DNA of 64,000 nucleotides from Trichomonas vaginalis G3. Its lineage: Eukaryota > Parabasalia > Trichomonadida > Trichomonadidae. The stretch spans positions 9,110,268-9,174,267 of the forward strand of contig NC_067206.1 in NCBI RefSeq assembly GCF_026262505.1, read 5' to 3'. The number at the start of each line of letters is the position of its first letter. The first letter of the stretch is position 1. The translations under genes and the position numbers were made by a program. A model generated the notes under the pieces. That model saw only the letters and a list, made by a program, of their open reading frames with translations. It was not told the DNA's origin and ran no database searches. This document shows, one piece after another, positions 1 through 11,067 of this stretch.

Positions 1-405
1 TATATACATATATACATATATAGAGTGTGGTAGAATTTACGAAAAAGTGACACTTAACCTTAAATTTCCAAACACTATTTTTTGATTGTATTTTGTTATT
101 TATATATTTATATATATGTATATTTATATATATGTATATTTATATATATGTATATTTATATATGTATATATTTATATATGTATATATTTATATATGTATA
201 TATTTATATATGTATATATGTATATATTTATATATGTATATATTTATATATGTATATATGTATATATTTATATATGTATATATGTATATATTTATATATG
301 TATATATTTATATATGTATATATTTATATATGTATATATTTATATATGTATATATTTATATATGTATATATTTATATATGTATATATTTATATATGAATA
401 AATAA
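1..405. repeat. TATATTTATATATGTA-type microsatellite
   Basis: Almost pure alternation of TATATTTATATATG and TATATATG units, densest from 100 to 400. All three frames of one strand stay open over about 100 codons of Tyr/Ile/Met only. This comes from the repeat and is not coding. Bases 406-532 are ordinary AT-rich flank with no gene. Confidence 0.95.
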
Positions 406-761
406 TACATCAAACTAGTTTTAGAGTTGATAGTAAGAAGCGAAGAACACTACCAGTAAGATACAGCAGTAGTAGCTGCTTCATGCTGCATTGAGTATTG
501 TTGAATAATTTGAAGTAGTGGTTTTTGAAATCAGTTAGTATGGGTTAGTTGGGTACGGAGGCACTGCGCACCTACTTACCCATGATATGTGAATTTGACA
601 CTTTACAAAACCGCGAACGTATATTTTACAACACAAACACAAACACTAACTTAACCTTAAATATTTACAAAACCACCACCCACTTCACTTCACTAACGAA
701 CTCACTAATGTAAAAATAAACGTTCTCACTATCGTTCTCACTAACGACTTCACTAATGTTC

Positions 762-1047
762 TCATAAATTTTCCTCAATATCTTCATCATCAGTGTTAAC
801 CCTATTGTAGTCATACTTGAAGCCATAAACTTTCTCTAACTTCTTAACGTACAATTTACATAACTTACCTTCGTCATCGTATGGTTTAATAAATATAACT
901 ATTTCTATCTTTATACACAGTCAATGAAAAGTCAACTGGTCTCGGATGTATTTGAAAGAACATGTTATGCTCAGGAAGGAAGAATAAATGTTTAAATGTA
1001 TGTTTGTTATACTGTGGAATTCGAATGAGTTGCTTTTGTTCTGTCAT
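762..1047 (-). pseudogene. TIR-encoded small protein, frameshifted copy
   Basis: Same gene as the intact 94-residue ORFs at 15008-15292 and 37094-37378. It is 286 bases long instead of 285: an extra base near 893, in the run after the conserved Tyr-Ile stretch, breaks the frame. The start is the ATG just inside the TTTACATCC leader, the same place as in copy B. I do not recognise the function. A diverged version (55834-56160) in copy C shows that the acidic C-terminus and an N-terminal 'F-K-x-L-F-F-x-P' motif are the conserved parts. Confidence 0.75.
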
Positions 1048-1147
1048 TTACATCCAAATAAAAATTTTCAGTAAAATAAAAAATAAACTTAAAAATTAAT
1101 GATATCACCACCCTCACACGTATGAAAACATAGCGCAAAAATAAATT

Positions 1148-1200
1148 TAGGTGAAGTGGTGAGATCTCACCTGTTTTTTCACCTCTTTTTTCACCCGTTG
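1148..1200. promoter_or_regulatory. GGTGAGATCTCACC palindromic iteron, copy A
   Basis: Perfect 14-bp palindrome GGTGAGATCTCACC, preceded by AGGTGAAGT and followed by two TTTTTTCACC-type repeats. Related blocks lie near 15390, 24650, 24880, 25108, 26213, 27975, 36944 and 56260. Here it sits just beyond the stop codon of the minus-strand gene at 1207. Terminator, promoter or replication iteron are all possible. Confidence 0.6.
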
Positions 1201-1206
1201 AATTCA

Positions 1207-1720
1207 TTACTTTATAACTCTCTTCCTTGGTTTCTTTTTAGTTGCTTTCTTCACGTCTGTCTCCAACTTGACTGTCTTTCTTCTTCGTCCGTAATGATAC
1301 CAATTACTTCCACCAGTCAATGGGTCAAATGGTCTTTCGTAAGGGTTTCCATACATTCCATAGGGACCATACGGAAGAACTACTGGTGGAGGAAGAGTTC
1401 CATCGACTCTATTTAAATGCATTGTTTCACCTTTCATCTGGTCATTAAAGTCTTTTGCGTGTTTTGCAAACTCATCGTCCTTTCCTAAAGCATTTTCTGA
1501 CTCAGTCGCAACCAAATTGGATGCTTTATTTATGAGTCCTATTTTATTTAATCTTAACTTCTTTGCAACCCAGCCTCCAATCTTTCCTTTATTTGCATCT
1601 AATGTCTTCGAAACTCTTCCTCCACTCATTTTATTTACTGCGTCATAAGCTCCAAGTGCTTTTGCTCCAAATGCTAATGCTTTTTGTTCCCATTGCGCCT
1701 AAAGCTGCCCAAGCTACCAT
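1207..1720 (-). pseudogene. Basic glycine/alanine-rich virion candidate, frameshifted
   Basis: Copy A version of the 171-residue protein at 15449-15964. One extra T in a T-run near 1685 throws the first ~12 codons out of frame, so only an internal Met-Ser-Gly-Gly start stays open. The remaining 140 codons keep the proline/glycine/tyrosine middle and the Lys/Arg-rich C-terminus. The last codon before the stop differs from copy B (the Gln codon has become TAA). Confidence 0.8.
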
Positions 1721-1921
1721 TTACACCATATTAAAATCATCTCTCTTCAAATTATTATCTCATAAAAGTTCTCGTTACTGGAGAAAGTCAATGAAACATA
1801 AACATTCTCATTCATAAACTTCTTTCTTATATTCATCTATTCGCTTCAAAATGTCTGAACAATTGCTAACATCTTCTACAACAGTTATTTCATCATGAAT
1901 GACCTTCAAGAACAAGCTCAT
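1721..1921 (-). pseudogene. Small Polinton protein (65 aa in copy B), broken
   Basis: Homologous to the gene at 15965-16162, with added bases near 1750 and 1832 that break the frame. Its stop codon overlaps the ATG of the following minus-strand gene (TAAATG), the same coupling as in copy B. Function unknown. Confidence 0.7.
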
Positions 1922-2798
1922 TTAATATGCTATTAAATTCATCTCAATAATGAGTCCATCCTTTCCATCTTTAGGTAGCACAACATCTTTCATTGAAGAA
2001 GGTTCGACAAGTCTTATGTTAAACTTACTGACAAAGTTTGTTATACTATAATGCTTCGGTGGCGAATACATGTAGTTTGAAAGACATAATATAGATTCTT
2101 CAGCAAATTCACTATACTGGATTTTATAACAATGTTCTCACGAGACCAAATACCACCAATTGACAATCTTGTAAGCAATCCTGCTGAACCTTCAACTGTA
2201 AACGTCGATGGTAACATTCCACGAAGTCATCTATTGACATCTTTGAGTCACTGAATTTAAATATTTCTTTAAGCAATCGTCATTATCTAACCATGCAATA
2301 GCTTTGAAGTTTTCATTCGAATATACATCTGCTTCATTAAATGTAAAACCTGACTTCTTTGCAGAGATGACTTTAAAATCTATTGAGTTTGTTTCAAAAT
2401 TATATGCTATGCTAACTTCTGAAGGTAATGGATGTCCTTCCGCAGTCAGTGTTCTCTCACTACCGTTTGAAGCTTGTGTTAAAAACTTTCATGTCATCTC
2501 TCTGTGTCTAGGTTCACATACACAGCAACAGGAAAACTATCTTGCTTCTTTGTTTCATCATTATACCTCAAAACATTAAAGTTCTTCAATAATATTGTTC
2601 TTCCTGCTGGAATACTTCGAACCTGTCTGATTTCAATAGCTTTCTCACCTCCTACATACTTACCCAGTGCCTTGGATATTCATAAGTATACTGACTTTCT
2701 TGAATTTTGGTAGGTTTCATCATAACGTGTTCATAGTATATCTTTATACTCTTGTCAGTTAGACTCGGTTCTATGTTCTGAATATTTCTGACTTGCAT
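1922..2798 (-). pseudogene. Penton-like minor capsid candidate, broken
   Basis: Aligns with the intact 293-residue genes at 16163-17044 and 57053-57934 but carries several single-base losses and gains (around 1938, 2113, 2226, 2268, 2450, 2500 and 2660). No frame spans the gene. The ATG at 2798 faces the ATPase ATG across 16 bp, as in the other copies. Confidence 0.8.
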
Positions 2799-2814
2799 TT
2801 TTAATGGAGATAAA
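2799..2814. promoter_or_regulatory. 16-bp bidirectional promoter candidate, copy A
   Basis: Only TTTTTAATGGAGATAA separates the minus-strand ATG of the minor capsid candidate from the plus-strand ATG of the ATPase. The spacer is identical in copies B and C. Any core promoter must lie here or inside the coding sequences. Confidence 0.55.
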
Positions 2815-3702
2815 ATGAAGCATTTAATACATGACGTAGATGAAGACATGAATGAAACTACAGACAAACTTAACTCTTCTCTCATTCTTCCTTTCAGTAA
2901 GGACTATGAGTTCTGTTCAAATGGCGTTTATTTCTATTGTGGAAAGATGGGTTCAGGTAAGACATTTAATTTAATTCGTCATATACTCATAACAGAACGT
3001 TTAGGAAATGACTCATATTATGACCAAATCATTATATCAGCAACTTCAGACTCTATGGACTCAACAGCGAAAACATTTATGTCAAAAGTTCAAGCCTCTG
3101 TCGTTAAAGTTCCAGACAGTGAACTCATTGAATTTCTTCAACGTTACATTCGACGTAAGAGGAAATATTATGCCATCGTTGAATTTATACAGTCAGGAAT
3201 GCAAAAGACTTCTGAGGAGATGGAAAGAATTATTGACAAACACCACTTACGTCAGTACTCAGGAGTTTACGATATGAAACGACTGACAAACTACATTCTA
3301 TCAAAACTTTCAAAATACCCCTTCAAAAAATATCCTTCAAACACTCTGCTCGTTTGCGACGACTTCGCTGGTAAAGTTTAGTGTCAAAACCAGACTCACC
3401 ATTAGCTAATATCATTACTAAAGTCAGACATTACCACTTAACTGTAGCAATACTTATGCAAACATGGAGGTTTTTAGCTTTAAACATAAAACGTCTCATA
3501 ACTGACTTCGTTATCTTTCAAGGTTTCTCACGTTATGATATTGAACTCATTTGGAAACAGTCAGGTATAACATACCTTTTGAAGAAATTTGGGAAGCATA
3601 TAAGTCTCTCATCTCTCCTCGTTCATACCTTGAGATTCATATCATGACTAATACCATTAAAGTCAAAAATATTCCATGGGAACGACCAACATTGTTTTTA
3701 AA
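2815..3702 (+). pseudogene. FtsK/HerA-type packaging ATPase, frameshifted
   Basis: Copy A of the genome-packaging ATPase that is intact at 57951-58838. The Walker A region (GKMGSGKT) is open through codon 188. A single-base loss near 3377, just after the Walker B segment, then ends the frame. A second indel near 3570 splits the C-terminal part. The broken state fits a decayed element. Confidence 0.88.
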
Positions 3703-4099
3703 GTTTAACCTTCAATTGACTGATGGTAAACAAATTCCATGCATCTCTGTCGCCATTTCTGTTAATATTTTTGCTGTCATTCATATCATCCACTTCTCCA
3801 TCCGTTAGCTTTTGAGGATATGCGTTAGAATAGCTGTTCTTAAATGAAGGCTTTTCACCTTTGAGAGCATAAACTCTATAACTTTCTGCATACTTTATGT
3901 TTGAACCTCCTGAGCCATCATTGACATAAATTTTTATAGGCTTCCACCCTTTGTTCATGTTCCTGCTTCTTCCCTTAGCTCTTTTGTTCAGTAGTTCTAC
4001 ATCTTTATACACAGCTCCTGTCTCAGTGAATTCAACAATATTTTCATTCGTTAGCTTTACATTCAAACCCTTGTCGAGTATATTGTTCATTTCATACAT
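3698..4099 (-). CDS. Conserved Polinton protein of unknown function (133 aa)
   Basis: Open gene that ends on the ATPase stop codon (tail-to-tail). Copies are at 17940-18332 (intact) and 58835-59235 (frameshifted). The protein begins Met-Tyr-Glu-Met-Asn-Asn. It has a basic stretch rich in Lys/Arg/Asn (about residues 45-65), then a Ser/Gly turn, then an Asn/Asp-rich tail. No signal peptide or membrane segment is visible. A DNA-binding or virion role would be a guess from the basic patch. This is one of the few genes in copy A without a frame break. Confidence 0.7.
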   Translation of the reverse strand: MYEMNNILDKGLNVKLTNENIVEFTETGAVYKDVELLNKRAKGRSRNMNKGWKPIKIYVNDGSGGSNIKYAESYRVYALKGEKPSFKNSYSNAYPQKLTDGEVDDMNDSKNINRNGDRDAWNLFTISQLKVKL

Positions 4100-4123
4100 A
4101 TAAAAGTTTTTATTCTATATGAA

Positions 4124-4736
4124 ATGAGAAGCAAATCCATCTTAGCTGGTGCCGTTAATGTTCCAATTGAACCAACATCAAATGTTGACTCACGAACGAC
4201 AAACAATATTGTCATAAAGAAACTATAGTTCAGAGTGTTTGAAAGAAAAAGAACCAGAACTGAAATCCGTGAATTTAAACTCAGCTTCAAACGCTAACGC
4301 TACATCAGATGTTAAGTTAGAGTATCACCACTGACCAAGTTCTTTCAAGAGAAGCCAACGACAAACCCTTACACAAATGTTCAAACAAATCCTTCAGAAA
4401 CGTAGACCATATTACCTTCTTCAGTTATACCAAACAATTTTCTCAAAGACGATAAGAAGCTTTTGACAATCTTATAAGCAAGAACCAAATAATTCTAACA
4501 AAGGAGGACCTTGAAAATGTTATATCACGAATAACAGGGAAACAATGTGTCATTGACTATCTCGACCCTGAAATCGAATGCTGTGGTCAAACGCCACCAT
4601 TCATGAAAATAGGTAACATCCGCATCATTGAAACACCAGGAACTACAGGAGTTGAGTTTAAGTATAAATATTCGAATGAATATACAAAACTTTCAACAGA
4701 ATATAAATTTGTTTGAAATATGTTTTAGTAAATTAA
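4124..4736 (+). pseudogene. Conserved 204-aa Polinton protein, broken copy
   Basis: Aligns with the intact gene at 59261-59875 but has several indels (near 4221, 4323, 4355 and 4463, and an internal loss near 4708). The start, the 'Arg-Ser-Lys-Ser' N-terminus and the conserved C-terminal half with its Glu-Cys-Cys-Gly segment are recognisable. Its 3' end overlaps the next minus-strand gene by four bases. Confidence 0.72.
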
Positions 4737-5000
4737 AGCAATTTGTAATATCTATCCAAAACTTCTTCAACAGTATCGAACTCATCTTCATAATGCAAAC
4801 CTAATCTTATTGACTTGGTGCAGTTTTCACTAACACAATATAGCGCTTTGCGCTCGGGCCTTTGACGCCTTTTTCTGTTCTCTTGACTGACATAACTAAT
4901 TCATTTGTTTCATCAAACAGCAAAACCAAAGTTCATGACCTAATACATAACATTCATACTTTATATTTTTAGCTCTGAGTTCTCTTGTAAGCTGTTGCAT
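4733..5000 (-). pseudogene. Small Polinton protein (89 aa in copy C), broken
   Basis: Counterpart of 59872-60141. Base changes near 4857 (inside the double-hairpin GC-rich segment) and near 4925 disrupt the frame. It overlaps the C-terminus of the upstream gene (4961-5737) by about 40 bases in another frame, as in copies B and C. Confidence 0.65.
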
Positions 5001-5737
5001 TTAATATTTTCTAAAAAGTCAACTTCAACAGTCATTCGCACTGGTGCCTTCAGTTCTACAGGCTCGCCTTGAAAGTCAACAAGTCTGAATTGCATGTCTT
5101 TCAAATTATGAGGACTATGCGAATCCATTTACCTAAATGAGTTGCTATGACAGGAACGTTTGGAATGAACATTGAATTGACTGCATAACAGAAAGACTTA
5201 TATTCTATCTGAACCTTTACTATTAACTCCTGAAATGCCTGTGACATTAGCTATTTTAGACTCAATGTACAAACAATTACCATAACATACGTATGGAACA
5301 GATTTCATCTCAATCGTTTTGTCAACACTTTTCAAAGGAAATGTCATATGGTATGCACCCAGAAGCAATTGAACTCTATGACTCATTCGTGTTATCTTAA
5401 ACTCCTTTGCATAACTGAACTTCAAAACTCCTGCAATAAGTTTAACATTCATTAAGTTTTCTTCGTTATCCTTGTTTATTGTAGTATTTATGAGAGCATT
5501 TAACACTCCAGCTAATGTTTCCATCTTATATTCTACATTATTGTGAAATCTTATTTCGTGCTTCTTTCCATCTATTTCAAACTCCATGAAATCTGTTTCA
5601 TCTGTTATGACAAAAGTTGCGATAGTATTGAAGTCAACAACTCTGAAAGCAAGTGCTTCATTCTGAAGACCTAAGTTTGTTTGTAGCTTTACTATTCCGT
5701 ATTCGTTTGGGTCTGTACTTTGCAAATAGAACAACAT
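4961..5737 (-). pseudogene. Capsid-type protein starting MLFYLQS, frameshifted
   Basis: About 258 residues if unbroken. The first ~175 codons are open (5198-5737), then an extra base near 5205 and a missing base near 5119 interrupt the rest. Layout and beta-rich composition suggest a minor capsid or penton-type protein (see 60102-60879), which is inference. It is divergent from the fibre gene, with a 17-bp spacer. Confidence 0.7.
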
Positions 5738-5754
5738 TTTATTCTCATTAAAAT

Positions 5755-7816
5755 ATGACTATTGCTGCATATGCGTATGAAACAAATGAAGCAAGAAGAG
5801 CACATGAACTAGTAAACGAAAACTCAACTTTAACCATTGAAGGCAATGATTTAGTCATTGACGATGGAAAAACTAAAAAAGTCATTGATTTCGATACTTT
5901 TAACACTTATGACCCATTCATTACAACAAGCAAGGTTCCTATCATAAATGATGGAACGGTGCAATATATAAATTCTACAGTAGATGCCTCATTAGTGAAA
6001 GTACTGAATGTTCTCATTGAATTGTTAAAGAGCTTTCGATTTGACGACAACATTAAATGCTTAAAGAATTTAGTCATGAATGAGAAACAAATTCTTGGCG
6101 TTGCTGGTAGCAGTAATGATGTACACCTTATGACATTAGAATATTATAACGAACATAAAGATGAACTGAAAGGAGAGAAGGGTGACACCGGACCTCAAGG
6201 ACCACAAGGAATACAAGGAATACAAGGAATACAAGGACCTCAAGGCGAAAACGGTTTGGATGGAAAGGATGGAAAGGATGGAAAAACTGCTAAATCATGG
6301 ATATGGGACCTTATAAATACTGGTTTAACAGCTGCTTCATATGGAGTTCTTCAATACCAAATCGGAAAGATATGGGCAGTACTTGGTGAAAGTTTTAAAT
6401 GACGTTAAAAATGCTTTGAACTTCATTTCAAATGGTTCGGATACTATTAAAACTTTATCTGGTTGGATGCAAGAAACAAGGAGTCAAATAGATACTGTAA
6501 GACGTATAGCAAACAATGCACGTACGGGATTGGATACTTTACGACAAGCACAAAATACACTAAAGGAAGCAAATGATATTCTTGGCTCAGTATCAGACAT
6601 GCATGAAGATTGGCTTAAAGGTATTGACAAATCTTTAAAAAATCACAGTCAGTCTATTGCTGACTACAAGAAAAGTATAGATTTTTTACATAGTGCTATG
6701 ACGTACATGATGGAAGCATAAGGAACTTACTTAATGCTAACAATAACTTACCAGGAACTATTAAAGCATTTATAAAGTCCTTTGTAAAACCGGTGCTCTA
6801 ACATTTAGGTCTTTGAGAGCAAGAGCATTGAAGTCAAGAGATGCAGAAACTCCAACAGAAGGAACTGAAACAACAGAAACTCCAGAAGAACCACCAAAAC
6901 CAACAGCTAATGAAATATTGTTCGAATATTTTCCAAGGTACTCTGTTCTCATTGCATACATTCAAGAAATACTTAAGAAAGCAGACTTGACTTTAGGAGA
7001 TGATGAAAGTTCTGTATATCTTTCGTTCCAGTTTCAAATAGCAGAACTTTTGAGACAGATATGCTTAATGTATGACAACATCTCTGATTTCACAAGATAT
7101 GATGACGACCATGACCCGAACACGGTGAAGAAGAAGTTTTACAAACATCCATTAAGACAGGAAAGGTTTTAACACAAAGTCTCATTATTGACACCAAAGA
7201 TGGCGAAGTGGACGTTCTTCAAGAGCTGAAGAAAAATACTTCTTCGGGAGGTGGTGGTAGGCATGAACTTGAAATAAATGAGATAGAAGAGAAATTAGCC
7301 GAAAAAGCAGATAAAGAACATAAACACAATATCTCCGATATAAATGAACTTCAAGCTACATTAAATAGTAAAGCGGACAAAAATGAACTTGACGCAATGA
7401 ACAAAGTTTTGAAATCTCATAAACACAATATCTCCGATATAAATGAACTTCAAGCTACATTAAATAGTAAAGCGGACAAGAACCATGTTCATTATATAAC
7501 TTCAGACGAACAGATTATAACGGACTACCATGGATATTTAACACGAAGTGATGAAGCGAAGACAAAAAATGTTAATGAAAGAAGATATAAATACATTCGT
7601 GCTAAAGGTTATGACATAAGCTGTACTGTACAGTATGATGTAGCTAAAGCACCAGAAGCATTTGGTTATACCGGTGAAATTTATGCCTCTACTTTCAATG
7701 TTAACGGTTGTATTAGTTGAACCAAGATTTACTTTGAGAGTTAAGGCAAAAATAACGTTTGAAGATGCTATTAAAAGTAAAGCTGACAAAAGTTGAACTC
7801 AAGCAATGAACAAAGT
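5755..7816 (+). pseudogene. Fibre protein, N-terminal two thirds, frameshifted
   Basis: Begins Met-Thr-Ile-Ala-Ala-Tyr-Ala-Tyr-Glu like copy C. It has one 'Asp-Pro-Phe...Pro-Ile-Ile' repeat (residues ~45-85), a collagen-like Gly-Pro-Gln/Gly-Ile-Gln run (residues ~142-165), a coiled-coil-like region and then Lys-Ala-Asp-Lys linkers. Frame breaks occur near 6390, 6705, 6795, 7118 and 7708. The collagen run is in frame here with three GGAATACAA units, unlike copy C. The gene enters the N gap before the collar domain. Confidence 0.82.
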
Positions 7817-7916
7817 NNNNNNNNNNNNNNNNNNNNNNNNNNNNNNNNNNNNNNNNNNNNNNNNNNNNNNNNNNNNNNNNNNNNNNNNNNNNNNNNNNNN
7901 NNNNNNNNNNNNNNNN
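7817..7916. other. Assembly gap of exactly 100 N
   Basis: Run of 100 N, the usual placeholder for a gap of unknown length. The left edge is Polinton fibre sequence. The right edge is not recognisable Polinton. The missing right half of copy A is probably collapsed here. Confidence 0.98.
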
Positions 7917-9994
7917 TGTATACATCATAACTATATACCTCATAAGGAACAATTCCCTCTTGATATCCTGGATATTTTTGAATATATTTTTTTAATTAAA
8001 GTTCTCAAAAGTATTATCAAAAGTGATTTTTAAAAATATCTCCAATTAATTAACTAATTAAAAGTATTATATTTTTAAAATTAAATAGTTTTTCAATTTT
8101 TTTGAAGGAATTGAGATACTTCCCACGACAATAAAATTGAGAGGTTTACATTATGACTGATCTTAGCATGCAACAAGATTAGTTGTATTTATTTAAATAT
8201 ATTATATTGGCAACCTTTCTTTACCCTGTCCTAATAAACGCATTTTGTAAAAAATATAGTGCATCAGTTTCGAACTAGCGTCCCCGGTACCAAATAGTAA
8301 GGGGTAATAACCATTCGACCATTTGCCACGTAAAGCATCGCCAGATTTTTTTGTATTTAATCACTCCCAAAACACTGTTTTGGCTTATTGGAAGCATATC
8401 AGACATAATCGCCATAATCAAAAAATCTATATACCCAATAAGTAATAAATTTGTCGATATAGATTTTCCATAAAATTAGTTTTTAGTCTGATCTTAAAAT
8501 AAATTTAATTTTTTATAAAAAAATCACATTTAAAAGTACCTTTTTAGTAGCTCGAAATCCTGTTGGTGGATTTCGGGCGTACTTCAAAATTAGCTTTTCT
8601 TCTACATATGCAAGCTATATTTTAAATATGGAGCAAATCGGATCGGCGAAAGGAGTTTAGTTACCTTTTAATATAAACGAAATTTTTTACCTTATGAACT
8701 TTTGATGGAAATATGCAAATTTAAAATAATAAAGAAAGCCGCGAGCGAATCGAGCGGCTTAGGTCGATCGGTAATCACACCCTTCACGGGTGTGTCACTT
8801 TTTACATGTGTGTCACTTTTAGCTAAAATTACCCCTACTCCTAAAACTTTAGCCATGAATAGGATGTCAATCTTAAAGTCATTTCCTACCTCCTTCATAC
8901 ATGAAATTAAGAATAAAAGTTAATTTTTTAAAGTTTTTTAGTGATTATTTTTCAATGGAAAATAATCGTATGCTACAAAATTTTCGATTACTGATCGGGT
9001 GAGAATTTTGATTTTGGTGCAAAAAAGGAAGACAAGTAATTAACAAATCATTTACTGTTGTTCATCAAAAGAAGAAAACTTTGATAACAACTAATGATGA
9101 TAAAATCAAGCTATCTTTTAATATTTTAAATTGATAAGACATTCAAAATATTTGAATGGTTTAAAATATTTTCTTTTAATTTCTATAAGATATTATCATG
9201 ATTATATAATAAAATTTAAATTTTTATTCAAAAAGGCAATATTTCAAACTTTTAATTTCAAAAATCTTAATTCTGCAATAAATGTATTTAATTGTAGCAA
9301 ATTTAATGATCCTTCGTCATGCTTAGCAATTTGGAACTCATAAATTAATGATTTCTTCAAGTAAAATTCTGCATTATTTCAAAAGTCAATAATTCTCTAG
9401 TAACTTTTCTTCAAACCCTAACCATTATATTATAGGTATAATGGAGAATAATTGCAAAGAAAGATAGCCGAATTTACTGGGTAGTTCTTGTGATGCGAAA
9501 TAATTGCAAATTAACACCTAGTTTTAACAGCATCAATCTCTTTTTGCTCTCATTTAAATGCATTCGCACACTTTAATTTTGAAATAGAAGAGTTTTGGAA
9601 ATTATCAAATTTATCTGCTCAAATACTATAGATCTTCATAAGTGTTAATAGAATCATTAGCCTTACATATAGTGTTTAATATAATGATGCACATTATACT
9701 GGGATTCATTCCTTATTCATCTAGTTATTATAAGATTTACAACCCCATGAAAATTTAAAATTTTGTCAAAAATAGTGAATGTACCTTTAAGATTTTCCAT
9801 ATTTCCTAATTTCGTGAAGAAATCGTCTGAAAATGACAAACGAAGTAATTTTATAGCGTTGTTGAATTAATAATTAACGAGGTGATGATAAATGATTCAG
9901 AATTTTATGATTTCTGATCTTAATTTTGATTGATCAAAATCGTATTTAGCGATAGAATTAAACTGAATAAAAAATATTAAAATAATTAAAATGT
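7917..9994. other. AT-rich intergenic stretch, no supported gene
   Basis: No long open frame with protein-like composition. It holds a tRNA-like segment on the minus strand near 8265-8345, and GC-rich hairpins at 8734-8759 (AAGCCGC...GCGGCTT) and 8778-8795 (ACACCC...GGGTGT). The rest is homopolymer-rich AT sequence. Confidence 0.7.
8262..8340 (-). other. Degenerate tRNA-like (A/B-box) sequence
   Basis: Read on the minus strand it contains an A-box-like TGGCAAATGG and, about 45 bases on, AGTTCGAAACT resembling a B box. The start, TTTACGTGGCAAATGGTCGAA, resembles the tRNA-like sequence at 26498-26570. Cloverleaf stems do not close, so this could be a tRNA relic or the head of a short Pol III retroelement. 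Confidence 0.3.
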
Positions 9995-11017
9995 TTAATA
10001 TCTACGAAGTGTATTTCTAGCTGTAGTAATGATGCGTGTGCCTTCATCTGTTGAAGGAGCGCCAATCATTTCCTTGAGAGCCTTGAGATCAATGATTGTA
10101 CTTGTAAGTGGCTTCATGACTTCAACGCGGTTGAGAGTGTCAACTTGTTGAATCCATGGATGCTTCAAAAGTTGAGGAATTGTGCAACGGTTCTTTGGAT
10201 CTTTGCTCATTGTGTGAGCGATGAAGTCCTTGAATTCTTTTGTAACAGCACGAGGAGCTCTGAATCCTGGGAATCCATGAGCCGCAATATTCATCATAGC
10301 TTTTGTTGGTTCGAGCTCGCAATATGGCGGAGCACCTTCTACAAGTTCGATTGTTGTGGCACCAATTGACCAAATATCAGCTGGATAGCTATATGGCTGA
10401 GAATTAATAACTTCTGGAGCCATCCAGTAAGGAGTACCTATAGATGACATTGTATTTAATGTTCCTCCTGAAAAGTCACGAGAAATTCCAAAGTCTGTAA
10501 GTCGGATGCCGCCGTCTGACATCAAAAGAATATTTGCTGCTTTAATATCGCGATGGAGAACTTTGTGCTTCGTATGCAAAATGAGAATGCCACTGAGGAC
10601 ATCCTTGATTACAATGGCAGCTTGCTTTTCAGTTAAGCAAAGGTTTCTGTAGTCAATCATGTCTCTAAAGGATCCTCTATCACAGTACTCCATAAGAATC
10701 ATCTGTTGTTTGTTGAAAATAATATTTCCAAAATATTGAACTGTATATGGGCTGTTAATCTTTTTGAGTAAGTCGATTTCTTTGAGAAGAGACTGTTTTG
10801 CACTAGAGCTCATGGATTCTTCATTGACGACCTTACCGGCAAGCCTGTATCCAGATTGAGTATGAAGCATTTCATAAACTGCTCCAAATCCGCCTCGCCC
10901 GATTTCACGGATAATCTGGAAATTATCCTCTGGCTTAACAGATGGATCGAATGTCCATTTCATATCTCTATCAACATGGAGATTGTGGGTAACTGCGACT
11001 GGTTTACTAATTTTCAT
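9995..11017 (-). CDS. STE20/MST-family serine/threonine protein kinase
   Basis: Intact single-exon 340-residue kinase. The glycine loop GRGGFGAVY is at residues 40-48, the ATP-anchoring Lys at 62, the catalytic HRDIKAAN at 155-162, DFG at 175-177, and the activation-segment GTPYWMAPE at 194-202. That last motif is typical of STE20 kinases (MST/Hippo, PAK, GCK groups), and the compact kinase-first layout favours an MST/GCK-like cytosolic kinase. About 30 residues precede the domain, and about 50 basic and hydrophobic residues follow it without a recognisable SARAH or CRIB motif. All catalytic residues are present, so it should be active. A 3.5-kb transposon is inserted about 43-50 bp upstream of the start codon, close enough to replace or disturb the promoter. 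A TCATAA initiator-like sequence lies right at that junction. Confidence 0.95.
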   Translation of the reverse strand: MKISKPVAVTHNLHVDRDMKWTFDPSVKPEDNFQIIREIGRGGFGAVYEMLHTQSGYRLAGKVVNEESMSSSAKQSLLKEIDLLKKINSPYTVQYFGNIIFNKQQMILMEYCDRGSFRDMIDYRNLCLTEKQAAIVIKDVLSGILILHTKHKVLHRDIKAANILLMSDGGIRLTDFGISRDFSGGTLNTMSSIGTPYWMAPEVINSQPYSYPADIWSIGATTIELVEGAPPYCELEPTKAMMNIAAHGFPGFRAPRAVTKEFKDFIAHTMSKDPKNRCTIPQLLKHPWIQQVDTLNRVEVMKPLTSTIIDLKALKEMIGAPSTDEGTRIITTARNTLRRY

Positions 11018-11067
11018 TATAAAATGTTTTAGTTTTTGTCAATCCAAAAAAAAATTTTTATGACAAG

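Larger units (their letters stand above)
533..1206. repeat. Left TIR of Polinton copy A
   Basis: Homologous to the left TIR of copy B (14784-15473): terminal hairpin, a conserved block beginning TTTGACACTTTAC, repeated TTCACTAACG-like octamers, the TIR ORF, and the GGTGAGATCTCACC iteron. The right partner is not in the window, so its extent is transferred from copy B. Confidence 0.75.
533..7816. mobile_element. Polinton/Maverick copy A, left part, decayed
   Basis: Starts with the same AGTTAGTATGG terminus as copy B and keeps the same order: TIR ORF, basic protein, small protein, minor capsid candidate, ATPase, four small genes, fibre. It stops at the N gap, so the right half (integrase, polymerase, capsid and right TIR in copy B) is missing. 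Nearly every gene has one or more single-base indels relative to copies B and C. The six bases before the terminus are GAAATC, the predicted target duplication if the right end is ever found. Confidence 0.9.

Noticed and set aside
82-405. Three overlapping 100-codon frames of Tyr/Ile/Met
   Set aside because: Products of the TATA-type microsatellite; composition is not protein-like.
1156-1416. Plus-strand frames antisense to the basic virion protein (also at 15443 and 56310)
   Set aside because: They are shadows of the minus-strand gene, which is the conserved frame in all three copies.
8692-8923. Overlapping ~70-codon frames on both strands near the GC-rich hairpins
   Set aside because: Both strands are open because of the inverted repeats; no protein-like features.
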